Of a stretch of 6,891 nt of DNA, positions 1 through 5,877 are shown piece by piece. Numbering within the stretch: position 1 is the first letter of the stretch; every line of letters starts with the position of its first letter. Below the pieces are notes generated by a model. The model was given only the letters and a program-made list of their open reading frames with translations. It was not told the DNA's origin and searched no databases. The translations under genes were made by a program, and so were the position numbers. This DNA is from Clostridia bacterium (GTDB taxonomy: Bacteria; Bacillota; Clostridia; Christensenellales; CAG-917): the NCBI GenBank assembly GCA_900754695.1, contig CAAEDU010000077.1, positions 1 to 6,891 of the forward strand. Direction: 5' to 3'.

Positions 1-44
1 GGGGCATAATGCCCCTCGCGGGGTGCAGGGGTGGAGCCCCTGCA
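1..44. repeat. Two-hairpin palindromic intergenic repeat, copy A (cut by window edge)
   Basis: Two inverted repeats lie back to back. The first (1-15) is GGGGCA-TAA-TGCCCC. The second (24-44) is TGCAGGGG-TGGAG-CCCCTGCA with 8-bp arms, and they are joined by TCGCGGGG. The same order of parts recurs at 2044-2089: a hairpin around TAAT, a CGGGG(T) linker, then a second AGGGG...CCCCT hairpin. Arm bases differ between copies but pairing is kept, which suggests a repeat family with compensating changes. It begins one base past the permease stop codon, so on the minus strand it could act as a weak terminator or a 3' stabiliser of the exporter mRNA. No T-tract follows either hairpin, so an intrinsic terminator is not clearly supported. 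The left end may continue outside the window. Confidence 0.6.
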
Positions 45-45
45 A

Positions 46-1014
46 TTACGCTTTTTTCTTGAAAAGTTTTTTGGGGGTGGCGGAGGGGGCGAGGTTCAAA
101 AATCTCGTGCCGACGATGAGGTTGAGTGCGGCGAGGAGTACTATGCTGCCTGCGACATACAGCGCCATCACATCCGTGCCTGCCGCCTTGCCGAAGAAAT
201 CGAGGCGCATCGAGAAGGCGTCCAGCAACCCGTCATACACCGCCTGCGGCAGCCCTGCCGTGAGATCGACGAGCGCTCCGGACATCAGGAAGTTGCGGAA
301 GAGCCCCGCCGAGTGCGTGCCGGGAAGGAGCGCGGCGAGATACTCCACGCCGTCCGGGAACGCGGAGAGGGGCATATATGCGCCGATGAGGAAGCCTATC
401 GCGGCGCTGACTATGCCGATGAACCCGCTGAGCGCGCCTTCCGTGCGGAAAAATGAGCAGACGAACACGGAAAATAGGGTGGACGAGAGCGCGGAGAACG
501 CGACATTCCCGAGCGTTGCGAATGCGTCCCCCGCCGACATACGGAAGCCGCCCGTTGCGGCGAGATAGACAAAGCAAAGCAAGGTGACGATGGTCACGAC
601 CGCCACCGTCACGATGAAATTGAACGCAAAGTAGGCAAGGGTCACCGTCGTCCTCTTCACGGGAGAGACGAGGCAGTCGCGGATCTGCCCGCGGCACTTG
701 TCCTGCACCATGATGGTGTTGGCGCTGAACGACACGGTAAAGCACGCCGAGCCGAGCACTCCGGACACCATCCAACTGTCCACAAAGGCACTCACGGCAC
801 CATCGGGGACGGTGACGCCCTCGGGGAAGAAGCTCAGCACCGTGTCCTCCTGCAAGTCGCCGAGGAAGAGGACGTAGAGCAGGAAGACTATGATGGGCGC
901 GAGCAGGGAGAAGAACACCGCCATGCGGTCCTTCAAAAACACCTTGCAATGCCGTTTGACAAGCTGCAAAAATGCGAAAAAGTCGTCGGAGCGTCTGACG
1001 AGAGTATCATTCAT
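46..1014 (-). CDS. ABC-2 type exporter, membrane permease subunit
   Basis: This 322-residue membrane protein is the likely permease half of an ABC exporter; its partner ATPase is encoded immediately upstream. Six hydrophobic segments are visible at about residues 31-52, 82-103, 122-152, 165-188, 194-219 and 283-304. A large extracytoplasmic loop (about 53-81) separates the first two. This topology, and the Pro-rich stretch YMPLSAFPDGVEYLAALLPG near 213-232, match ABC-2/DrrB-like permeases. The C-terminus is basic (PKKLFKKKA), as expected for a cytoplasmic tail. The start ATG lies 7 bases after a strong GGGGGAG ribosome binding site, inside the end of the ATPase gene. The two genes overlap by 8 bases, so translation is probably coupled. 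The substrate cannot be read from the sequence; drug, lipid or peptide export are all possible. Family assignment is firm, specificity is not. Confidence 0.9.
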   Translation of the reverse strand: MNDTLVRRSDDFFAFLQLVKRHCKVFLKDRMAVFFSLLAPIIVFLLYVLFLGDLQEDTVLSFFPEGVTVPDGAVSAFVDSWMVSGVLGSACFTVSFSANTIMVQDKCRGQIRDCLVSPVKRTTVTLAYFAFNFIVTVAVVTIVTLLCFVYLAATGGFRMSAGDAFATLGNVAFSALSSTLFSVFVCSFFRTEGALSGFIGIVSAAIGFLIGAYMPLSAFPDGVEYLAALLPGTHSAGLFRNFLMSGALVDLTAGLPQAVYDGLLDAFSMRLDFFGKAAGTDVMALYVAGSIVLLAALNLIVGTRFLNLAPSATPKKLFKKKA

Positions 1015-1936
1015 AGTTGTGCTCCCCCGAAAGTTTCTTGCCCGTCACGCGCAGAAAGACATCGTCCATATTGCCCTTCACCACCTCGAACTCCTCCGCC
1101 AGCTCCGGATGCGCGAGGATGAGATCCCTCGCCGCGGCGGTGCCGTCCGTGCGGACGCGGTAGCACTCCCCTTCATAGTCGAACTCCGCGCCCATGCGCC
1201 CGAGCAATGCGTCCGTCTCCGCATCACGGGGGCGATAGAGCTTCACATAGTCGCCGGAATAAAGAGTTTTGAGTTCGTGCGGAGTGCCGCGGGCGACGAT
1301 GACGCCGTCGTCCATGATGACCACGGTGTCCGCGTCCGCCGCCTCCTCCATATAGTGCGTGGTGAGAAAGAGGGTCATGCCCGTCTCCTTCCTGAGGGAA
1401 TGCAGCACATCCCACACCCGCCGCCGCGTCTGAGGGTCGAGACCCGTCGTCGGCTCGTCGAGGAAGAGGATGGACGGACGGTGTATGAGCCCGCGCGCGA
1501 CGTCGGCACGCCTGCGCTGCCCGCCGGACAGTTTGCCGTAAGGCCGGGAAAGGATGTCCCGGAGCCCGAAAAGCTCCGTGACTTCGGCGACGCGCGCCTT
1601 GAGCTCCTTACCTCTGAGACCGTAAAATGACGCGCGCACGGTGAGATTGTCCCCGACGGTCAGCCTGTCATCCAGCACCGAACCCTGGAACACTATCCCG
1701 ATGCGCCGTTTGATGGCATCCTTCTCGCGGTCAAGGTCCAGCCCGTCCACCGTCACCTTGCCCGAAGTCTTGGGGAGAACGGTGGAGAGGATGTTGATGG
1801 TGGTGGACTTGCCCGCGCCGTTCAGCCCGAGAAATGCAAAAAGCTCCCCCTTCTTTACATTGAAGGAGATGTCCCTGACGGCGTGTACATCGCCGTAGTC
1901 TTTGACAAGATGTTCGACCGTGATCATATCCTGCAT
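1007..1936 (-). CDS. ABC exporter ATP-binding subunit (DrrA/CcmA-like)
   Basis: This 309-residue cytoplasmic ATPase would power the ABC-2 permease encoded downstream. All nucleotide-binding motifs are intact: Walker A GLNGAGKST (37-45), Q-loop Gln84, signature LSGGQ (136-140), Walker B ILFLDEP (156-162), D-loop GLD (165-167) and H-loop His194 in TTHYMEEA. After about residue 225 comes a DrrA-type C-terminal extension ending in the family-typical DDVFLRVTG (291-299). I keep the ATG at 1936 because AAGG lies 7 bases before it. An in-frame ATG three codons later (1927) has its purine stretch too close to serve as well. The gene is led by its own promoter at 1962-1991, whose spacer contains ten G in a row, so expression of the whole exporter may vary. 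It overlaps the permease gene by 8 bases. Confidence is high for the family; the cargo is unknown. Confidence 0.95.
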   Translation of the reverse strand: MQDMITVEHLVKDYGDVHAVRDISFNVKKGELFAFLGLNGAGKSTTINILSTVLPKTSGKVTVDGLDLDREKDAIKRRIGIVFQGSVLDDRLTVGDNLTVRASFYGLRGKELKARVAEVTELFGLRDILSRPYGKLSGGQRRRADVARGLIHRPSILFLDEPTTGLDPQTRRRVWDVLHSLRKETGMTLFLTTHYMEEAADADTVVIMDDGVIVARGTPHELKTLYSGDYVKLYRPRDAETDALLGRMGAEFDYEGECYRVRTDGTAAARDLILAHPELAEEFEVVKGNMDDVFLRVTGKKLSGEHNYE

Positions 1937-1961
1937 GATACCGCCTTTCCGTGACGGTGCA

Positions 1962-1991
1962 ATTATCCTCCCCCCCCCCTCGAATAGTCAA
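1962..1991 (-). promoter_or_regulatory. Sigma-A-type promoter of the ABC exporter operon with a G10 spacer
   Basis: Read on the minus strand, TTGACT (1991-1986) is followed after 18 bases by GATAAT (1967-1962). Each hexamer differs from consensus at one position. Transcription would begin near 1955, giving a leader of about 20 bases to the ATPase ATG at 1936, with the AAAGG ribosome binding site at 1948-1944. More than half of the spacer is a single run of ten G. The fit of -35, -10, leader length and ribosome binding site makes this the obvious promoter; no transcription data are available. Confidence 0.72.
1970..1979 (-). repeat. Homopolymer tract, ten G (minus strand), inside promoter spacer
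   Basis: Ten consecutive C on the plus strand (ten G on the coding strand) lie between the -35 and -10 elements of the exporter promoter. Poly-G tracts of this length slip readily in replication. With G10 the spacer is 18 bases; losing one G would give the optimal 17, and gaining one would give 19. It is the longest mononucleotide run in the window. Homopolymers of this size are also prone to sequencing error, so the exact count is uncertain. Confidence 0.9.
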
Positions 1992-2043
1992 CATAAATGC
2001 CGACGGAGGGAAAAATTTCTATGTCCCGCAACATCCCGGGAGC

Positions 2044-2089
2044 GCGAGGGTGTAATACCCTCGCCGGGGTCAAGGGGCGGGACCCCTTG
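2044..2089. repeat. Two-hairpin palindromic intergenic repeat, copy B
   Basis: The first hairpin (2044-2064) has 8-bp arms GCGAGGGT and ACCCTCGC around GTAAT. The second (2071-2089) has 7-bp arms CAAGGGG and CCCCTTG around CGGGA. The linker CGGGGT (2065-2070) corresponds to CGGGGT in copy A at 1-44. In this copy the linker can also pair with the second stem: GGGGTC (2066-2071) is complementary to GACCCC (2081-2086), so two folds exclude each other. The element lies between the terminator of the acpP row and the exporter promoter. I infer a dispersed, non-coding palindromic repeat of the REP or small-MITE kind; the family name is unknown to me. Confidence 0.6.
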
Positions 2090-2189
2090 GATATTCCCGC
2101 GCTTTCGGCGACATGTGCGGTGAAAGCGCGCCCGCTATGACGCGGCGCGGTGAGCGCCTCGGCGCCGAGATGAACGTCTGGCGGCGAAA
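2090..2189. other. Non-coding intergenic stretch with further inverted repeats
   Basis: No gene is supported here. Two more inverted repeats are visible. CGCGCTTTC (2098-2106) pairs with GAAAGCGCG (2122-2130), 9 perfect bases around a 15-base loop, and CTCGGCGCCGAG (2158-2169) is a perfect 12-base palindrome. Together with copy B and the hairpin at 2190-2210, most of the interval between acpP and the exporter promoter can fold. Whether it is transcribed, and from which strand, cannot be told. It may be remnants of repeats or read-through barriers. Confidence 0.45.
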
Positions 2190-2210
2190 GGCAGGGGCAG
2201 CGCCCCTGCC
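2190..2210 (-). terminator. Hairpin terminator candidate after acpP
   Basis: A perfect inverted repeat, GGCAGGGGC and GCCCCTGCC (9-bp arms, 3-base loop), starts one base beyond the acpP stop codon. On the minus strand it is followed by TTTCGCC, so the T-tract is only three bases and intrinsic termination may be inefficient. The core GCAGGGG...CCCCTGC is the same as the second hairpin of the repeat at 1-44, so this could be a half-copy of that repeat recruited as a terminator. It plausibly closes the coaX-to-acpP gene row. Confidence 0.6.
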
Positions 2211-2211
2211 G

Positions 2212-2451
2212 TCATGACTTAGCGTTCTCGATGAAGCGCACCACGTCGGCGACGGTCTTCATCTCCACGACGTCGCTGTCGTCGATGGTGACCCCGAAGG
2301 TCTCCTCCACCTTCATCAGCATGTCCACGATGTCCAGGCTGTCCAGACCCAGCTCCTTGATGATGTCGCTCTCGGGCTTGACCTTGTCCGCGTCAATGCC
2401 GATGTCGTTGACCGCAATGGCTTTCAGTTTCTCGAAAATGTCGTTGTTCAT
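2212..2451 (-). CDS. acpP: Acyl carrier protein
   Basis: AcpP carries growing acyl chains as thioesters on a phosphopantetheine arm during type II fatty acid synthesis in the cytoplasm. The protein is 79 residues, the family's usual size, and strongly acidic. The attachment motif GLDSLD (35-40) places the modified serine at Ser38. It is followed by the recognition helix IVDMLMKVEETFGVTI and a typical final helix VADVVRFIENAK. A ribosome binding site AGGA stands 6 bases before the ATG. It is not beside fab genes; instead it follows, after 62 bases, a phosphopantetheinyl transferase that could convert it to the holo form. The 62-base gap holds a weak promoter candidate and an inverted repeat, so acpP may be transcribed both from the upstream row and on its own. 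The DSLD context and length favour the fatty-acid ACP over a polyketide or D-alanyl carrier protein. Confidence 0.95.
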   Translation of the reverse strand: MNNDIFEKLKAIAVNDIGIDADKVKPESDIIKELGLDSLDIVDMLMKVEETFGVTIDDSDVVEMKTVADVVRFIENAKS

Positions 2452-2465
2452 GATGTCCTCACAAT

Positions 2466-2496
2466 ATTATCGTTTTATTCAAAACGCGAGGTTTAA
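2466..2496 (-). promoter_or_regulatory. Weak acpP promoter candidate with inverted repeat
   Basis: In the gap before acpP a GATAAT (2471-2466) is preceded after 19 bases by a poor -35, TTAAAC (2496-2491). An inverted repeat CGTTTT-GAAT-AAAACG (2471-2486) lies in the spacer and touches the -10, where a repressor could bind. The stretch is AT-rich compared with its surroundings. AcpP is needed in much larger amounts than the upstream enzymes, which makes an internal promoter plausible, but the spacing is suboptimal. Confidence 0.35.
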
Positions 2497-2513
2497 CTGC
2501 GCGTCCGTGCGCA

Positions 2514-3041
2514 TCAAACCTGCTTTTTGTCGGTTTTGCCCGCGTCCCTGCCCTCCACCGACGCAAGGTCGATGAGGAAGGCTCGGACACTTTGTCTCTC
2601 CGCACACACGCACGCCTCATATCCCTCGAAAGGCTCGAAGTGCTCGAAGTGCGCGTCCTCGGGGACGGGGGTGCGGAAGTCTCTGAGCCCCGCTCCCGTG
2701 AATTTCATCCAACTCTCCCGCTCCGTCCATTTGAAGAAAAATCCCTTCTCGTCCGTCGCTCCGACAAGGCGGAGAAGGCTTTCGCTCACGGGGCGGATCA
2801 TCTCGATGTCCACGCCGATCTCCGTCCGCGAGATGCCGAGCATGATGACGCCGTGGGAATGCGAAAGGGAGAAGTGCACCTCGTCGCAGTCGAAGCGGGG
2901 CTTCTTGCCCTCCTCTCTCACGATGCCGACCGAGCCCGGAAGGCTGCCGCCCGCCGCATTGACGATGTCGGCATAGTGGGCGTAGCAATGGCGGACGAAG
3001 GCGTCGCTCTCGCACTCCCCGTCCGCAAAGAAGAGGATCAT
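2514..3041 (-). CDS. 4'-phosphopantetheinyl transferase, small Sfp-type
   Basis: The enzyme transfers the phosphopantetheine arm of coenzyme A to a serine of a carrier protein, with Mg2+. The 175-residue protein shows the family motifs in order: GKKPRF (45-50), HFSLSHS (56-62), the metal-binding GVDIE (76-80, Asp78 and Glu80), and FKWTERESWMKFTGAGL (103-119) with catalytic Glu109 and Lys113. The usual WT-x-KE reads WTERE, a conservative Lys-to-Arg change. It is shorter than Sfp itself (about 220-230 residues), mostly at the ends. The frame stays open upstream to 3314, but that part lies inside malQ and reads as shadow sequence. The ATG at 3041 follows GGAGGAAGG and overlaps the malQ stop as ATGA, so translation is probably coupled. 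The next gene is acpP, its likely substrate; secondary-metabolite carrier proteins elsewhere cannot be excluded. Confidence 0.85.
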   Translation of the reverse strand: MILFFADGECESDAFVRHCYAHYADIVNAAGGSLPGSVGIVREEGKKPRFDCDEVHFSLSHSHGVIMLGISRTEIGVDIEMIRPVSESLLRLVGATDEKGFFFKWTERESWMKFTGAGLRDFRTPVPEDAHFEHFEPFEGYEACVCAERQSVRAFLIDLASVEGRDAGKTDKKQV

Positions 3042-4567
3042 GCCCTTCCTCCGCCCAGCCTGCCGTAGGTGTTGTTGAGGTCCAGGAAGAAGTCGCGGTC
3101 GACGGTGAGCATGAGCTCGTACGCAAGACGGAACTCCCAGTTGCCCTCCGCGACGCCGGGGACGTTGATGCGGGTGTCCGCGCCGTAGCCCAGCATGTCC
3201 TGCACGGGGAAGACCGCAAGCACCGCGGAGGACGCCGCAATGGTGCGCAGGATGGCTTTTGTCGACGCGCATCCGGGACCGCCGCTCCCCCAGCCCGCGC
3301 CCGTGAACCCGCAATATTTGAGGGCGAATTCCCTCGCCTCGGGATTCATCTCATACAGCCATCCGAGGAGGGTGTTGTTGTCGTGGGTGCCGGAATAGGC
3401 GACATTGGTCTTGTCATAAAAATAGGGAAGGTGCACGCTCTGCGTGCCGTCGAAGGCGAACTGGAACACCCGCATGGTGGGGATGCCCGTCCCGTCGATG
3501 AACTTGCGGCAGTCGGGGTCGATGAGACCGAGATCCTCCGCGATGAAAAGCGCCCCGGGGTTGTCCTTGAGCATGAGGTCTATAAGCTCCTGCCCGGGCC
3601 CGTACTTCCACTCCCCGTTGACTGCGGTGTCCTTGTCCTCGGCGGGGATGGCAAAGAAGTTGTAGAACGCGCGGAAATGATCCAGTCTCAGCGCGTCGTA
3701 CATTTTGAGGCAATGGGAGATGCGCCGTCTCCACCACTTGTAGCCGTTCTTTTTCATCGCGGCAAAGTCGAAGAGGCAGTTGCCCCAGATCTGTCCCTTT
3801 GCGGCGAACGCATCGGGCGGGACTCCCGCGACGGCTTTGGGGTGCCCCTTCTCGTCGAGGAGGAACTCCTCCCTGTGCGTCCAGACGTCCACGCTCTCGG
3901 TGGCGACATAGAAAGGCAGGTCGCCGATGATGTTGACGCCGCGCGCGTTGACCCTGCTCTTCAAAAAGTCCCACTCCCTGTAAAACTCGTACTGCTCGAA
4001 GGTGTAGAACTCGATCTCGCGGGCGAATTCCCGTCTCGCCTCGGCGATCGCCTTCTCCTCGCGGAAGGCGAGCCCGTGCTCCCACTTCGTCCAGTCGCCG
4101 CCGAAGCGGTCGGCGAGCGCCATAAAGAGCGCATAGTCGGGGAGCCAGTCGCTCTCCTCCTCTTCAAATTCCGCGATCTTTTGCCTGATCTCGGGCGTCA
4201 AACGTTCAAAAGCGATGTGTAAAACTCGTTTTATGTTCTCACGCGCAAACGCGTAGTCCACCTTGTAGGGGGCGCCGTGATACTTCGCCGCCTCAACCTC
4301 CTCCGCCGTCAGCAGCCCCTCCTCCTTCATGAGCATGGGGTTGATGTAGAGGAAATTGCCCGCGTACGTGGAGTAGCCCGAGTACGGCGAATTGCCCGCA
4401 CCGAGGATGGTGATGGGCAGCACCTGCCACCACGAGAAGCCCATGTCCTTCGCCATGTCGGCGAAGGTCTCCGCGTCGCGGGAGAAGCATCCTATCCCGT
4501 AGGCGCTGGGGAGAGAACTCACGGGCATGAGCACGCCCGCGGAACGTTTGAACTTGGGAGCGATCAT
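3038..4567 (-). CDS. malQ: 4-alpha-glucanotransferase (amylomaltase, GH77)
   Basis: MalQ moves alpha-1,4-glucan segments between maltodextrins, releasing glucose, in the cytoplasm. The 509-residue length fits the short bacterial GH77 type. The N-terminus shows the family block SSLPSAYGIGCF (17-28), then WWQVLPI (46-52) and NSPYSGYSTYAGN (59-71). Catalytic residues are in place: nucleophile Asp296 in RLDHFR, acid/base Glu344 in FIAEDLG, and Asp396 in SGTHDNN. The C-terminal DMLGYGADTRINVPG (457-471) is also typical. The ATG overlaps the hom stop by ATGA, and its stop overlaps the next start in the same way. No other glycogen or maltose gene is visible, so its place between an amino-acid gene and a transferase for carrier proteins is unexplained by function. 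I see no truncation or missing motif. Confidence 0.96.
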   Translation of the reverse strand: MIAPKFKRSAGVLMPVSSLPSAYGIGCFSRDAETFADMAKDMGFSWWQVLPITILGAGNSPYSGYSTYAGNFLYINPMLMKEEGLLTAEEVEAAKYHGAPYKVDYAFARENIKRVLHIAFERLTPEIRQKIAEFEEEESDWLPDYALFMALADRFGGDWTKWEHGLAFREEKAIAEARREFAREIEFYTFEQYEFYREWDFLKSRVNARGVNIIGDLPFYVATESVDVWTHREEFLLDEKGHPKAVAGVPPDAFAAKGQIWGNCLFDFAAMKKNGYKWWRRRISHCLKMYDALRLDHFRAFYNFFAIPAEDKDTAVNGEWKYGPGQELIDLMLKDNPGALFIAEDLGLIDPDCRKFIDGTGIPTMRVFQFAFDGTQSVHLPYFYDKTNVAYSGTHDNNTLLGWLYEMNPEAREFALKYCGFTGAGWGSGGPGCASTKAILRTIAASSAVLAVFPVQDMLGYGADTRINVPGVAEGNWEFRLAYELMLTVDRDFFLDLNNTYGRLGGGRA

Positions 4568-5841
4568 TCTTCCACCCTTATGAGCGCGGCGATGTTCTCC
4601 ACGCCCGAAAGTTGTTCTATCTTGGCGAGCGCCTTACGCATGACGCTCTCCTTTGTCTCGTGAGTGACGAAGATGACGGCGACTTCCTTCGAGGTCGCTT
4701 CCTTCTGCACGACGGTGGCAAGGGAGATGCCGCAGCGCCCGAAGACTCCCGTGATCTTGCTCAGCGTCCCCTCCTCGTCCGAGACGGTGAGACGGACATA
4801 ATAGCGGGAGGAGAAATCGGTGGCGAAATCGTCGTCGTTCACCTCCGTCTCGAGCTCCCATGGGAACCTGCGGTGGGCTTCCTTCCCCGCCGCGAAGACG
4901 ATGTCGCTGACGATGGCGCTGCCCGTGGGGAGCGCGCCCGCGCCTCTGCCGTAGAGCATGATGTCGTCCACGCTGTCGCCGTGCACGTACACCGCGTTGA
5001 AGGAGCCGCTCACGGACGAGAGCGGATGCCCCGAGGGCAGGAATGCGGGGTGCACCCTCGCCTCTATCTTCCCGTCGCGGTTTTTGGAGACGGCGAGAAG
5101 TTTGAGGGTGTAGCCCAGCTCCTTGCCGTAGTTGATGTCCTCGACGGCGATGCCCGAGATGCCCTCGCGGTAGATCCTGTCCACCGGCACGCGCTTCTTA
5201 TACGCGAGGGAGGAGAGGATGCTGTTCTTGTACATGGCGTCAAAGCCCTCGACGTCCGCGGTGGGATCCGCCTCTGCGTAACCCAGCGCCTGCGCGTCTT
5301 TGAGGCATGCGGCATAGTCCACGCCCTCGTCGCTCATGCGGGAAAGGATATAGTTGGTGGTGCCGTTGACGATGCCCTTCAAGGAAGTGACGCGGTTTGC
5401 CTGCATGCCGTCCGTCAGGGTGCGGATGATGGGGATGCCGCCCGCGCAGCTCGCCTCGAAATAGAGCCCGCCGCCGCCGCGTTCGGCAGCCGCTTCCAGC
5501 TCCGGCCAGTTTTTGGAGAACATCTCCTTGTTGGCGGTGACGATGCTCTTGCCCGCTTCCAGCGCCTTGATGAGGAAGGTTTTTGCAGGCTCGATGCCGC
5601 CGAAGAACTCCGCGACGACGGAGATCTCCGGGTCGTTCACCACTCTGTCGATGTCCGTGGACACGATGGAAAGATCGACGCCGAGTTCCTTGCAGCGCTC
5701 GAGGTTTTTCTCGAGGACGCATTTGATCTCGATGTCGATGCCGTCGTTTTGTCTGATGTACTCTCTTTGTGCGGTGAGGATGCGGTAAGTGCCTCCGCCC
5801 ACGACGCCCAGCCCGAGCAGGGCAACTCCGATTTTTTTCAT
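4564..5841 (-). CDS. hom: Homoserine dehydrogenase with C-terminal ACT domain
   Basis: Hom reduces aspartate semialdehyde to homoserine with NAD(P)H, the branch point to threonine and methionine. The protein is 425 residues. A nucleotide-binding GLGVVGGG loop (10-17) opens the Rossmann domain, followed by VTANKE (101-106, Lys105), EASCAGGIPI (129-138), GIVNGTTNYIL (156-166) and YAEADPTADVEGFDA (188-202). By spacing, Glu190, Asp201 and Lys205 match the catalytic set described for the yeast enzyme. Residues about 346-425 form an ACT domain, which in this family binds threonine for feedback control. A GTG at 5847 lies in frame two codons upstream, but it overlaps the AGGAG ribosome binding site (5851-5847). 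I therefore chose the ATG at 5841, 5 bases past that site. Codons 2-4 contain seven A in a row. It follows coaX by 36 bases and overlaps malQ by 4. No thrB, thrC or lysC is in the window. Confidence 0.96.
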   Translation of the reverse strand: MKKIGVALLGLGVVGGGTYRILTAQREYIRQNDGIDIEIKCVLEKNLERCKELGVDLSIVSTDIDRVVNDPEISVVAEFFGGIEPAKTFLIKALEAGKSIVTANKEMFSKNWPELEAAAERGGGGLYFEASCAGGIPIIRTLTDGMQANRVTSLKGIVNGTTNYILSRMSDEGVDYAACLKDAQALGYAEADPTADVEGFDAMYKNSILSSLAYKKRVPVDRIYREGISGIAVEDINYGKELGYTLKLLAVSKNRDGKIEARVHPAFLPSGHPLSSVSGSFNAVYVHGDSVDDIMLYGRGAGALPTGSAIVSDIVFAAGKEAHRRFPWELETEVNDDDFATDFSSRYYVRLTVSDEEGTLSKITGVFGRCGISLATVVQKEATSKEVAVIFVTHETKESVMRKALAKIEQLSGVENIAALIRVEE

Positions 5842-5877
5842 ATTCACTCCTGAAAGCGGGTCTCCCCGCCGATTTGA

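Noticed and set aside
890..1630. 246-residue plus-strand open frame opposite the ABC genes
   Set aside because: It crosses the boundary of two intact minus-strand genes and has Arg/His-rich shadow composition.
2021..2140. Plus-strand 39-codon frame with GGAGGG 10 bases before its ATG
   Set aside because: It runs straight through repeat copy B and the inverted repeat at 2098-2130; its sequence is explained by the repeats, and it has no protein-like features.
2158..2169. Perfect palindrome CTCGGCGCCGAG as a specific operator
   Set aside because: Short GC palindromes are expected in such GC-rich DNA; it is not placed at a promoter, so it is recorded only as part of the inverted-repeat-rich interval.
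3042..3314. N-terminal extension of the phosphopantetheinyl transferase frame
   Set aside because: It lies wholly within malQ, is Arg/Gly/His-rich without family similarity, and the ATG at 3041 has GGAGGAAGG before it and an ATGA overlap.
3383..4222. 279-residue plus-strand open frame opposite malQ
   Set aside because: Antisense shadow of malQ, no start signals and no recognisable motif.
4612..5853. 413-residue plus-strand open frame opposite hom
   Set aside because: It is antisense to a complete hom gene with all motifs; long antisense frames arise from GC-biased third codon positions, and its sequence shows no domain.
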